NCBI RefSeq assembly: GCF_937616625.2
Contig: NC_065572.1
Location: 35,987,653-36,051,652 of the forward strand
Direction of reading: 5' to 3'
Source of the DNA: Mercurialis annua
Lineage: Eukaryota; Streptophyta; Magnoliopsida; Malpighiales; Euphorbiaceae
DNA length: 64,000 bases
Positions 1 through 10,288 of the stretch are shown piece after piece; positions within the stretch are counted from its first letter, which is position 1, and every line of letters starts with the position of its first letter. A model generated the notes under the pieces. The model was not told where the DNA came from and made no database searches. It saw nothing but the letters and a program-made list of their open reading frames with translations. Made by a program: the position numbers and the translations under genes.

Positions 1-165
1 TTGGCGACGGATTAATGACAGATAATCCGTCGCCAATTTGGCGGGATCATTCCCGCCTTACCTCTAAGCACAATAACGACCAATTGAAATTATGTCGCAA
101 AATCCGTCGCAAAATTACTGCTTTAGCGACGGATTTAGAGTCCGTCCCTAAAATCCGTCGCTAAA
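1..165. repeat. Subterminal inverted repeats of the CACTA end
   Basis: Three perfect inverted repeats are visible. TTGGCGACGGATTA at 1-14 pairs with 23-36. GGCGGGA at 40-46 pairs with 51-57. TTTAGCGACGGATTT at 122-136 pairs with 151-165. Dense GCGACGGAT motifs near the terminus resemble the transposase-binding repeats of this superfamily; the binding role is inferred. Confidence 0.75.
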
Positions 166-184
166 ACAGTGTTTTCTAGTAGTG
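1..184. mobile_element. CACTA (En/Spm-type) transposon end, cut by window edge
   Basis: The segment ends at 184 with TAGTAGTG, the inverse of the CACTA terminus, preceded by several GCGACGGATT-type subterminal motifs in both orientations. Copy B carries the same retroelement sequence without it: B 36193 onward matches A 185 onward. The insertion point is therefore exact, and the 3 bp AAT at 185-187 are the expected target duplication, 3 bp being usual for CACTA elements. The other end and any transposase lie outside the window, so the element could be autonomous or a short derivative. Confidence 0.82.
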
Positions 185-866
185 AATATTACCTCAAATC
201 CAAACACCTCATCCAAAATTTTCCGATGTAAAAGCACTAAACAATCCATCTCGAAGGTACTCTAACTTTAAGCTTCCCATGTCAAAAGTCTTTGAGGATC
301 TTAAAAAGAGGAATCTCATTAAACCCTTAGACCTGAAACCTTTACCACCCAAAGTGTCACCAAGTTTCAATCCAAACTTGAAATGTTTGTACCGCCAACA
401 AATCGGACATGACACAAACACCTATTACAAGCTTCGAGACGCCTTACAGGATCTCATCGATTCTGGCAAGATTCCTAACCCCAATGACCCAAACAGACCT
501 TCAACTAGACACAATCCTTTGCCCAACCACCAAAATAACAATAATGGAAATCATCAGGCTGTGCCGGGCATTTATATGCTCTCAACTGATGTCACGAATG
601 AGAAGACCATCTTAAGCTCCATTAGAGTCACACCATATAAACCCCTTCCGATGTCCGTAATTGGTCGGGATGAAGCATATGAGGCTTTTAAAAGGAGGTG
701 GTGCTCTCCAAACAAGGACCAACATGGAAAATAGCCATCTTTTCAAATTATGAAAGATGATCAAAATCTAGTTGTTAACATGGTTAGAGGAACACCTGAT
801 TCTGGATATCTTGTACCTTCTGATTTTTGGGAAACGTTAGAAAATGAGTGTGAAAATATATCACCA
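185..866 (+). pseudogene. Tat copy A gag, C-terminal part
   Basis: Frame 279-866 encodes the C-terminal gag region with a zinc-knuckle-like motif at 384-425 that reads CLYRQQIGHDTNTYYKL. Copy B has H and C where A has R and Y, so A has lost two metal ligands. A TAG at 732-734 is specific to A and a TAA at 867-869 is shared with B. The stretch 185-278 is in another frame and belongs to the shared gag frameshift described for B. The gag N-terminus is separated from it by the CACTA insertion. The role would be nucleocapsid RNA binding; this piece cannot act. Confidence 0.85.
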
Positions 867-869
867 TAA

Positions 870-2270
870 TTTGAATGTTTGGAACAAATTGAAGATTTAT
901 GGACTGAAACTGTGAAACCAATCACTCGTAGTGGCCGCTTCTATAACGAAGAAAAAGGCGAAGAAAAAGAGCTTGCGGGAGATACAACAAAAGAGTCTGA
1001 GGAAGATTCAGTGTTGAGACAACTAAGACACACTAAAGCAAATGCTACTGTATGGGATTTGTTGGTCGCGTCTAAGACTCAAAGAGATGCAATGTTCGAA
1101 GCACTTGCAAGTATGAAGATAGATGTCAACTCTACTCTGCAAGACATGGTCCACTTAGTAAAAGAAAGCAAAGATGTAACCTTTTCTGATAAAGACCTTG
1201 CATCTGAAGGTAGAAATCACACTCGAGCTTTGCACATTCAAGTGGAAACAAAAGGGAGAATCGTTCCTAGAGTCATGGTGGATGATAGTTCAGCATTAAA
1301 TGTATGTCCATTGAAAGTACTACCAAAGTTGGGAATGACCAAAGATGACTTATAGAAAACGGAGTTAATCATAAGGGGATATGATGAGTCTAGGAGACAA
1401 GTAGAAAGAACCTTCAAGACAGTCATTAAAGTAAGACCCATTGAATCTGTAGTGGCGTTTATGGTGGTGGATATACCAATCAGCTACGCATTATTGCTTT
1501 GGCGACCATGGTTTCATGCTCTGGGAGGGATTCCTTCCACCCTTCATCAGAAAATTAAATTTCCATTTAATGATGAAGTTATTACCATCTCGGCTGAGGA
1601 AGATACAGTATGCTCGAAAGTGGATTTAGGAGCAGAAATCCCTCCAATCACTGGTTTTAATTTGGTTGGTTGGATATATGAAGACTATATGGACCCACAA
1701 GTTGCCATGATGATGAAGAATATGAAATTCTTCCCTGGCCTTGGATTAGGAAAGAATCAGCAAGGCATTCCCACAATTCCTGATTTTTGAGGACAAAACA
1801 CTAAGGATGAACTCGGTTATGACCAAAGAAATGCTCACAAAAGTGCGATGCAAACTGAGAAAGGCATATTCGTGAAAGAAGGAACTGGAAAAAATTATGC
1901 AAACATGATACCGCGAAAGGAGTGTCCCGGATGGGAAATCTTCAACGATGCGGTCAAGGATGTTTGCACCAAGAAAAAGTGGAATATTAACAAGATGTTA
2001 ATTGGTCTAGACCATGCTCTCGAGATCCAAGATGAAGTTGGGACCATCTCCATGGAGGACTTCATTATGAATAAGTTCAAGCCTCTTGATTTAGAGGATG
2101 ATGTTTTTCTTTCTGATGTAATGGATGACAATGATGTATTCCTTTTCAAGTTTAATGCAATAAACGCAAACTTCGTTTATTTGTTTGATGTTTTTCCTGA
2201 TGGAAGCATTTGCGCATTAGATTATTTGCATAGCATATTTCATATCAATTCTATGGAACACATTTTATTT
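870..2270 (+). pseudogene. Tat copy A protease and G-patch linker
   Basis: One frame with stops covers a retropepsin-like domain followed by a linker. The active-site region at 1281-1300 reads D-D-S-S-A, with serine where copy B has glycine. Further on the usual GRPW reads WRPW (near 1500). A short glycine-rich G-patch-like motif, FFPGLGLGKNQQG, lies near 1725-1765. Stops are TAG at 1353-1355 (A only; B has CAG) and TGA at 1788-1790 (shared with B). A 1-bp deletion against B near 2262-2272 shifts the frame before reverse transcriptase. This protease would have processed Gag-Pol; here it is non-functional. Confidence 0.82.
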
Positions 2271-3600
2271 ATTTGGGTACAATTGAAAATCCTAGGGAAA
2301 TACTCTTAGGTGGCAATTGCACTCCTGAATTTAGAGAGAGACATGAGAGAATTTTAAAAGAAAAAGAAATAGCTTTTGCATGGACTTATGAAGATATGCC
2401 AGGAATAGATCGAGATATTGCTCAACATTACATTCCAACACATGACCATGTTAAACCAGTCAAACAAAAGCTTAGGCGTATGAAACCAGAATGGGCACAA
2501 AAAGTTAAAAATGAAGTAGAAAAACAAATAAAAGAAGGTTTTCTTGAAGTGATCGATTATCCAGAGTGGCTAGCCAATATTGTTCCGGTACCTAAAAAGA
2601 ATGAAAAAGTTAGGATGTGTGTGGATTATAGGGACCTCAATAAAGCCTCTCCAAAGGATGATTTTCCATTGCCTCACATTGATGTTCTGGTTGACTCAGC
2701 TGCAGAAATGTTGTGGTACGCTTGCTGTGATGGTTTTTCAGGTTACAATCAAATACTAACTGCCCAAATCCATAAAGCCAAGACATCATTCATTACTGAA
2801 TGGGGAACATTTTGCTACAAAGTTATGCCGTTTGGATTAAAGAATGCAGGAGCCACTTACCAACGGGCTGTGACGACTCTATTTCATGATATGATGCATA
2901 AAGAAGTGGAGATTTATGTCGATGATATGGTAGTAAAAGCAAAGTTTGAAGAGGAATACTTTGAAGCCCTTGAAAAGTTTTTAGATAGGGTTATCAAATA
3001 CAACCTTAGACTAAATCCCAAAAAGTGTATTTTTGGTGTGGGATCTTGTAAATTACTGGGATATGTGGTGAGCCAAAGAGGAATAAAGATTGATCCCGAT
3101 AAAGAAAAAGCTATAAAAGAAATGCCGGCCCCAAAGACGGAAACTGAGGTTAGAGGATTTCTAGGAAGATTGCAATATATCAGAAGATTTATAGCCAAAT
3201 TAACAACCATGTGTGGTCCAATTTTCAAATTGCTAAGAAAGAATCAGCCAATGATATGGACAAAATAGTGTCAAGAAGCATTCGATAAGATCAAAGACTA
3301 TTTGTCTAATCCTCCGATCCTAAAGCCTCCCGAATCACGAAAACCTTTAACATTGTATCTTTCTATAGAGGATCAAGCAATGGGAGCTATGCTAGCACAA
3401 GAAGACGTGGGATATGTGGAGCATGCCGTATACTATCTCAGTAAAAAACTAAGTGAAAATGAATAGAGATATACAATGATGGAGAAAATGTGTCTGGCAA
3501 TGGTGTGGCTCACTAAAAAATTAAGACACTATTTTATGAATTACCAAATTGATGTGGTGTCAAAAATTGATCCCATGCGATATTTATACAGAACTCCATT
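2271..3600 (+). pseudogene. Tat copy A reverse transcriptase and Gypsy RNase H
   Basis: The frame opening at 2273 gives a full reverse transcriptase. It contains RMCVDYRDLNKASPKDDFPL, MPFGLKNAGATYQRAV and the catalytic YVDD at 2915-2926. The Gypsy-type RNase H follows from about 3283. Breaks are TAG at 3266-3268 (A only), TAG at 3464-3466 (shared with B) and a 1-bp deletion near 3590-3600 relative to B that changes frame again. The palm motifs are better kept than in copy B, which has TGATDKR where A has AGATYQR. The protein would copy element RNA into DNA in the virus-like particle. Confidence 0.9.
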
Positions 3601-5513
3601 CTGATAGGAAAGCTTGGGAGGTGGTTACTTCTACTGTCGGAATTTGATATACAATACATACCCAAGAAGGTAATTAAGGGGAGAGCTGTGGCTGACTTCC
3701 TAGCACAAAATCCAGTAGATGATAGTGAAGTAATTGACTTTTCCTTCCCAGATGAAGACATTAGACTAATAGATATTGGAAAGTGGAAAATGTACCTCGA
3801 TGGTGCTGCAAATAAAAGTGGAGCTGGTATTGGCGTCATTTTGGTTTCCCCAGAAGGTGAATGGATGCCATTATCCAAAAGGCTAGATTTTTGGGCCACC
3901 AACAACATGTCTGAATACGAAGCTTGTATTTTTGGATTGGAATCATTGATATCAATAGGAATCGAACATGCAGAAATTTTTGGAGATTCCAGTCTAGTAA
4001 TAAAACAAGTGAGAAAGGAGTGGGAAATAAAAGAAGAAAAATTAAAACCCTATCTCCAATATACTGAAGTTCTCAAGACACATTTTGATGTAGCTGAATT
4101 TAAATATATCCCTAGGGAAGAAAACCAGATAGCTGATGCTTTAGCTGGATTAGCTTCAGTATGGGACGATCTTGGAAGATTGTTTGTCAAGCCACTGGTA
4201 ATGGTAAGGAGTAAGGTTCCATGCTTTCAAGGTGCACGAATATTAGACATCACGCAAGATGAAAAGCCTTGGTTTCATGATATTTTGAGGTTCATGCAAG
4301 ATAAACATTATCCAGTAGATGCTACCACAAAGGATAGAAATTTGATTCAGAAATTGGCTCAACAAGTTTTCTTATTACATGGAAAACTATATAAACGTCA
4401 TCATGACTTGCACCTGTTGTGCATAGATGAAGAAAAATCCAAACAACTTATGGAGGAAGTTCATTCGGGTGTTTGTGGACCTCATATGAACGGTAAGGAA
4501 TTATCTCGTAAAATCATGTGATAAGGATATTTTTGGTTGACGATGGAAGCCGATTGCATCCATTTCGTTCGAAGGTGACATAACTGTCAAATTCATGGGG
4601 ATCTAAGCCATATTCCGCCATCAGAATTGCATAGTCTTACTTCGCCATGGCCCTTCTCTGCTTGGGGAATCGATATTATTGGAAAAATTCACCCGACCGC
4701 ATCAAATGGTCACGAATTCATCGTGGTTGCCATAGATTACTTTACAAGATGGGTGGAAGCTGAATCCTACAAGATATTGGGGGCAAAACAAATGGCTGAA
4801 TTCATTGAAACTCACTTAATATGTAGATATGGGATTCCACACCATATTGTGAGCGACAATGGAGTACGATTCCAAGCAGAAGTGAAACAACTATTGCGTG
4901 AAAATGGGATCGAGCACCATATGTCTTCACCGTATAGGCCTCAAGCTAATGGAGCAGTGGAAGCGGCGAATAAAAATGTTAAAAAGATTCTCGCTAAAAT
5001 GGTGGAGACATACAGAGATTGGTCAAAGAAATTACCATACGCCTTACACGGGTACAGAAGAACAGCAAGCACGTCAACTGGTTCAACCCCATACTCCTTA
5101 GTATATGGAATGGAGGTTGTCTTGCCTGTTGAGGTTGAATTACAATCACTTAGGGTGGTGTTGGAGGCTCAAGTCCCAGAATACGAATGGGCTTGAGCAA
5201 GATATGAACAATTGGCTGCATTGGACGAGAAAAGAACGCGAGCAATGTTCAATAACCACATGTACCAAAGGCGAATTGCCAGAACTTTCAACAAGAAGGT
5301 CAAAATAAGCAAAATAAAAACAGGCGATTTGGTGTTGAAGCAATCGAGACCAATTCCATTTGACCCAAGAGGAAAATTTCGACCTAACTAGGAAGGTCCA
5401 TACTTAGTCAAAAAGATCCTCTCAAAAGGAGCTGTCAAGCTATCATATATGTGGAAGGCAATGAATTCACTGAACCAATCAACCTGGATAGGTTGAAGAA
5501 ATACTATGTTTAA
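3601..5513 (+). pseudogene. Tat copy A archaeal-type RNase H and integrase
   Basis: Positions 3688-4170 encode an archaeal-type RNase H (DGAANKSGAGIGVILVSPEG, then E, GDSSLV and ENQIADALAG acidic positions), the hallmark second RNase H of Tat elements. Integrase follows. The HHCC finger is broken by TGA 4519-4521, TAA 4522-4524 (shared with B) and TGA 4576-4578, which removes a Cys. The catalytic D at 4672, D at 4855 and E at 4960 are present. Later stops are TGA 5194-5196 and TAG 5389-5391. The normal C-terminus ends at TAA 5511-5513, reached only after a frame change near 5440. Confidence 0.88.
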
Positions 5514-5786
5514 GTGAGAGTGTGCTTTATCCCGCTAGGCTGCTACATCCAACAGCAACTTAGGCAAAAGTTAGGGATTGAGAGAAAATATTTAGTTTGA
5601 AAACCCTTATGGGCAAACTAATAACAGGTTGTGCAAATTGCTAAAACATTGTACCCTTATTAAATGAAATAAACATATCAAATTGATATATAAATATGAG
5701 TGCATTTAATTTAGTATTGTATTATGCATTAATCAGGGAAGACTTAGAACAAATAAGTCACCTACCCTATCCACAAAGTGGTCAAA

Positions 5787-5977
5787 CTACGTGGACTTTG
5801 ATCCTGCAAAAACAGGTACGTAGGCACTCAAACCATTGAGTTCAAGTCCAATTACAAAACAAATATGTCCATTTATTTCGCAACCTACCATTGAAAATAA
5901 ATTTTGGAAGTCTATTGCCGAACTACGCTAACTTTGATCCTGCCACAGCAGGTACGTAGGCACTCAAATCATTGAGT
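5787..5977 (+). repeat. Two CTACGT/ACGTAG stem modules in 3' UTR (A)
   Basis: Each unit has an outer CTACGT/ACGTAG pair (5787-5792 with 5818-5823; the second unit has CTACGC at 5923-5928). Inside lies a variable stem: CCTG/CAGG in the first unit, CCTGC/GCAGG in the second. Downstream is the hairpin ACTCAA/TTGAGT (5826-5831 with 5836-5841; 5962-5967 with 5972-5977). The same module, with other stem sequences, occurs four times in each LTR. Confidence 0.75.
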
Positions 5978-6202
5978 TCAAGTCTAGTTAATTAAAAAAA
6001 AATCATTTTCATACATTCATCTATCCTAACAAATTTACCTCATGAAATATCTACCCCCTCCAAATTTCTAATTTAAACTTACTTCATTCAAAATCTTTCC
6101 AAACCTGATTTTTTTTCCTTTGTCATCCGTTACATCATAAATTTCATCATTGAGCATATTTTCCCTCATTAATAAAAAGAAAAAAAAATTAATAAAATAA
6201 AC

Positions 6203-6525
6203 GCTCGTCGAGTTGAAAATCCGCAAAGGGCGACTCGAGCAAAAATTAGAGCAGCTCGTTGAGTTGAAAACCCAAAGAGGGCGGCTCAAGCAAAAATTAG
6301 AGCAAATCCCGTTGAGTCGAAAACCTCTGTAGGCGGCTCAAGCAAAAAAAAAAGAGTGAACAAAAATAAAATGAAATAAAAGCTCATCGAGCCGAAAACC
6401 AGCAAAGGGCGGCTCGAGCAAAAATTAGAGCAGCTCGTCAAGTTGAAAACCCGCAAAGGGCGACTCGGGCAAAAATTAGAGCACACAAATTGACTAAGCT
6501 GAAAACCCGCAAAAGGGCGGCTTAG
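6203..6525 (+). repeat. Six ~50-bp hairpin repeats in 3' UTR (A)
   Basis: Units share a loop close to GAAAACCCGCAAAGGGCG but differ in paired arms. CGAGT pairs with ACTCG (6209-6213/6233-6237). TTGAG pairs with CTCAA (6259-6263/6285-6289 and 6312-6316/6337-6341). TCGAGCCG pairs with CGGCTCGA (6387-6394/6410-6417). CTAAGC pairs with GCTTAG (6494-6499/6520-6525). Several units also pair GCT with AGC across a 3-nt bulge on the 5' side. The fifth unit pairs imperfectly. Confidence 0.75.
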
Positions 6526-6960
6526 ATAAAGATCAATATAAAAACTTTGCCCAAGACAATGAGGTGAAACAACATTGAAAGATCTATTATCGCGCAATTT
6601 TACTTTAAAGAATTATATCATTTCTTATTTTGAGCTACCAATAAAGATTTCATGGCAAGTAAATGATATATGCGGCGTGAAGATAATCTGTCAAGACTTT
6701 TGAAGTAAGAAAAAAAAACTGAATGAAAGATCATTTGAATCATCAACGACAACCTATTGGGGGCAATGTTCTTACACTCACACATATCCATGCATACATG
6801 TTGTCTCTAAAAAATTAGGGGCATTCATATACACGACATCTTTTGATTTACTTTTGGAACATTCCGAATCATACAAAATAATATGGAAAATCTGTATATG
6901 GAAATATTATGACCTACTTAATGGTCTTATTCATTGGCTCATACAAAAGTCAATGGTACT

Positions 6961-7338
6961 CATAACTTACACAACGGTTATGAAATTGGATAGCCTACGC
7001 AACGGCTAAAAAATATCTTTGACTAACATAATGATCATATTTGTTGACCTATGCAACGGTCTACGAAGCTTATAACTTACACAACGGTTATGAAATTGGA
7101 TAGCTTACGTAACGGCTATGAAAATCTTTTTGACCAACACAACGGTCATATTCGTTGACCTACACAAGGGTCTATGAAGCTCGTAACTTACGCAACAGTT
7201 ATGAATTGGATAGCCTACACAACGGCCATGATAATATTTTCGTCCTACACAATGGTCTTGTTCGTTGACCCACACAACGGTCCACATTATTCAAAACCTA
7301 CGCAACGGTTACGAATTAGGTAGCTTACACAATGGCTA
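6961..7338 (+). repeat. Array of mini-hairpins with TACACAAC-like loop (A)
   Basis: About a dozen units alternate every 20-30 bp, each with a 4-6 bp stem around a loop resembling TACRCAAC. Examples are CATAAC/GTTATG (6961-6966/6977-6982), TAGCC/GGCTA (6991-6995/7004-7008), ATAGC/GCTAT (7100-7104/7115-7119), TGACC/GGTCA (7131-7135/7144-7148) and GACC/GGTC (7157-7160/7069+100 region, 7169-7172). The stem changes while the loop stays. Confidence 0.75.
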
Positions 7339-7358
7339 TCTTAAATCTTCACTAACTT

Positions 7359-7607
7359 ATAGCCTGTGCACCGGCTATTTACTAAATCATCACTAACTCT
7401 TTACTTTCCCTTAACATGCATGTAGCTGGCACATCAGCTATTTACGGACTCTTCACAACTGCATGGCTCGCACATCAGCTATTAATTAATTTTTCACTTT
7501 CCCGTAGCTAGCACATCAGTTATCACTAACATATTTTTTTTTTGCTCGTGGCTGGCACATCAGCTATTTACTAACCTTTGAGTATCGCGTAGCCTGAACA
7601 TTGGCTA
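7359..7607 (+). repeat. Mini-hairpins with GCACAT-like loop (A)
   Basis: This continues the preceding array with a related loop. ATAGCC pairs with GGCTAT (7359-7364/7373-7378) and TAGCTG with CAGCTA (7423-7428/7435-7440). Further units near 7465, 7505, 7550 and 7590 carry TAGC-, GGCT- or TAGCC-type arms. Confidence 0.7.
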
Positions 7608-7842
7608 TTCGGTAGTTCAAATTTTGCTAACTTTACAGCTTTAATGGGTAAATGTTGCATAAACCAATAGAAACCCATTTTAAATTCAGACTTCTGTTCT
7701 TTACTTTTCTTAATTTTATAATTCCTATAAAAATCTATGCTAAAATGCTTACTCGTTGCTTTGTCGTAATTTATGAATTAAACCGTTCAAAGAAAAAGAA
7801 AAAACTTTATCGCATAGTTCTTCATTGTTCATAAATTTCTCC

Positions 7843-7858
7843 AAAGCAGGGGGCAAAC
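7843..7858 (+). promoter_or_regulatory. Polypurine tract of Tat copy A
   Basis: The purine-rich run AAAGCAGGGGG followed by CAAAC lies directly before the LTR start TGTAAGCG at 7859. It is the expected plus-strand primer. The identical tract precedes the 3' LTR of copy B. Confidence 0.85.
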
Positions 7859-8360
7859 TGTAAGCGTTCGATTTTAAGGCTTGAATTATAAAATTAATAT
7901 AACTATTGAACTCTTAGTCAATTAAATTTGAGTTTCAAAGACCGATTTAATTTCTTTACCAATTAGGATTTACTTTCACATTATTTATAAAATTTTATTT
8001 TTTTATTAATTTACATATTAATTGTCTTTTATTTTATTTTTAAAAAAAAATATTTAATAAAATTTGAAATAAAAGGGTGAGCCAAAATGCATTGGTCATT
8101 TAATCAATTTCAGTTTCAAATTACAATTAATAATATAATAATGAATAAAAAAAATCTAAAATATAAAGAAATAAACTTTGGACCCAACAAGTCTTGGCCA
8201 ATATCCATAATCACATCCTTTTCATGCCCCAACCCAATTTCAAGCCTGTTACAGTTTTACTCCAGCCCTGAAACACCCCTTTCCTGTATACACCAGCCAA
8301 CACCTAATCTTCTCTCTCTTTAGCTCCTTAATCTGCAAGTAAATGAACCTCACTCAGCAT

Positions 8361-8395
8361 CCAATCAGACGTTAATAACCGTTCCTATATATAAG
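8361..8395 (+). promoter_or_regulatory. Predicted LTR promoter (CCAAT and TATA)
   Basis: CCAAT at 8361-8365 is followed 20 bp on by TATATATAAG at 8386-8395, a good plant TATA box. In the B 5' LTR the spacing differs by 27 bp (TATA at 31743). Transcription start is inferred to lie about 30 bp downstream; no experimental support is visible. Confidence 0.6.
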
Positions 8396-9896
8396 GGGCA
8401 CAGCCAATTGCAAAAAAGGACACCAAGAAAAATACGCTAAAAAGAGGGAGGAACACTGCAGAAATAGCAAGAAAAATACATAACAAAAAGAGAGCAGAAA
8501 GCTGCTTAAACACAGATAGGAAAAAACAGAGTTAAAAATAGGCATAGTTATTCAGTAATAGTTGAAGTAGCAACTAGAAGAAAGAGCTTATCAAGACACA
8601 AAGGTGATAGGGCATCCATCACAGAATAGAATCGAAACCAACCACACCACACACTCACTTGGAATTTCCATTTCAACGCCAAAAACAGACATAAAAAAAC
8701 AAGGAAAAGAGGTATATTGTTCTTCTAAAAATCAATGTCTTATCATTTTCTTTAATGCAATAACATTATGCTCTTATTTTCTTCTCTGTGAATGGTTATT
8801 AGCATAAATTCATATCATTTTCATCGAATATTTGTTGTTGTGACTTCAAATGGGTGGATACCCATTTTCGTATAGTTATTCTAAACAAGCAAACTGGGTG
8901 GATACCTTATTAAAAATGAATTATAGTTCAAAAGATACTAAAACTCAATATAATTGCATCACAACACAGTCCAGAATAAAGATAAAAAAAAAGACATAAC
9001 TACTTAGCTCATCCTCTCTGTACCTCCATCTTCCCAATTCTGTTTCTAGTGCCTCGAACCCGTCTTGTAGGTTTTAGTCGCTCGTCCATACGGTCTTGAT
9101 CATATCTAATCGATATCACTGAGCCACGGCACAATCGCTACCATCAAATTTGATCACCTCGATTTGATTGGATCGGTCCAAACTTGAAAGTTAAATTAAT
9201 AAAAAAATCAGGAATCAAAGATTAAGTATAGAAGAAAATAATAAATAAAAACAAAAGATTATAGATTTCTTATGCTTCGTTGTTCATGGCTTACCATCTT
9301 TTTCTTTTGATCTCTTTATTTGGCTAAAAGAAAATCCTGAACTTGAAATTGGAGAGAGATTAGTGATTTAAATAAGTGGTGGGTGGTAAGACAAAAAAAA
9401 TAATAATAAGAACAAAGTGAAGGTATTGAATTGAGAAGGAGATGAAGGAGAAAGTGAATTTGAAAAATGGCTTAGTTGGGCTTATTACCACATTTGAGTT
9501 TCTTTTATAATTGTTGGCTTTATTATCATATACGGGTGTCTTGCTAATTAGAAAAAAATGATTTTCTTTTGCTTTAATAAATTGGCTTATATATTAGTTA
9601 ATTAAGTGGACTCAGTAAATAAAAATGCGTTCAGCACATAACACCATTAATGGCCAACCTCCTTTGCAAGATGATTGATTTTTATCTATCATTTCATTTG
9701 CTTTTTTTTATTATTATTATTATTATTATTAAAACAAAATCTAGGATTCCGAATTTCATTTTCCGTTTAATATAAATAAATAATTTTAACGGTATCTTGG
9801 ATAAGATATCAAAATTAATAAACTTTTAAATTTTATTTTTTTAAAAAATGAATAAATAAAAACGAAACTGTTTAATCCATTTACAGTTCAAACGAA

Positions 9897-10288
9897 TTAC
9901 GTGGGTTTTGATTCCGACACACTGGATACGTAGGCATCTCGGAACACAAACCGAGACTCAAATCCATTTTTCTAAAAATTTATGTTTTATAGTTCAAACG
10001 AACTACGTGGGTTTTGATTCCGACACACCGGATACGTAGGCGTCTCGGAACACAAACTGAGATTCAAACCCACTTTTCTAAAAATATTTCCATTTTTCTA
10101 AAATACAGTTCACACGAACTACGTGGGTTTTGATCCCGGTACGCTGGGTACGTAGGCATCTCGGCACACAAACCGGGACTCAAATCCAATTTTCAAACAC
10201 TTGTCTTTTTTTATATAAAAATTCTCATTCGAACTACGTCAACTTTAATTACGGCACACCGGATACGTAGGCATCTGGGGACCCAGAT
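9897..10288 (+). repeat. Four CTACGT/ACGTAG hairpin modules in LTR (A)
   Basis: Units near 9897, 10003, 10119 and 10234 each pair CTACGT (TTACGT in the first) with ACGTAG about 25-30 bp on. A second hairpin then follows whose arms vary: TCTCGG/CCGAGA (9937-9942/9951-9956), TCTCGG/CTGAGA and TCTCGG/CCGGGA with G-T pairs, and ATCTGG/CCAGAT (10273-10278/10283-10288). Units are spaced about 105-120 bp. The B LTRs carry the same four at 33325-33715 and 45937-46331. Confidence 0.8.

Larger units (their letters stand above)
5514..7858 (+). other. Tat copy A 3' untranslated region with hairpin arrays
   Basis: This 2.3-kb non-coding stretch lies between the end of integrase and the 3' LTR, as is usual for Tat elements. 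It is built largely of short tandem motifs, listed separately, with AT-rich spacers at 5514-5780, 5985-6200, 6530-6955 and 7610-7840 in which I see nothing specific. Short open frames here are not conserved proteins. Confidence 0.8.

Noticed and set aside
8087..8323. 78-codon frame repeated in the Tat LTRs (also 24680, 44093)
   Set aside because: It recurs only because the LTR recurs. It is truncated by the nested insertion, AT-rich, and upstream of the TATA box.
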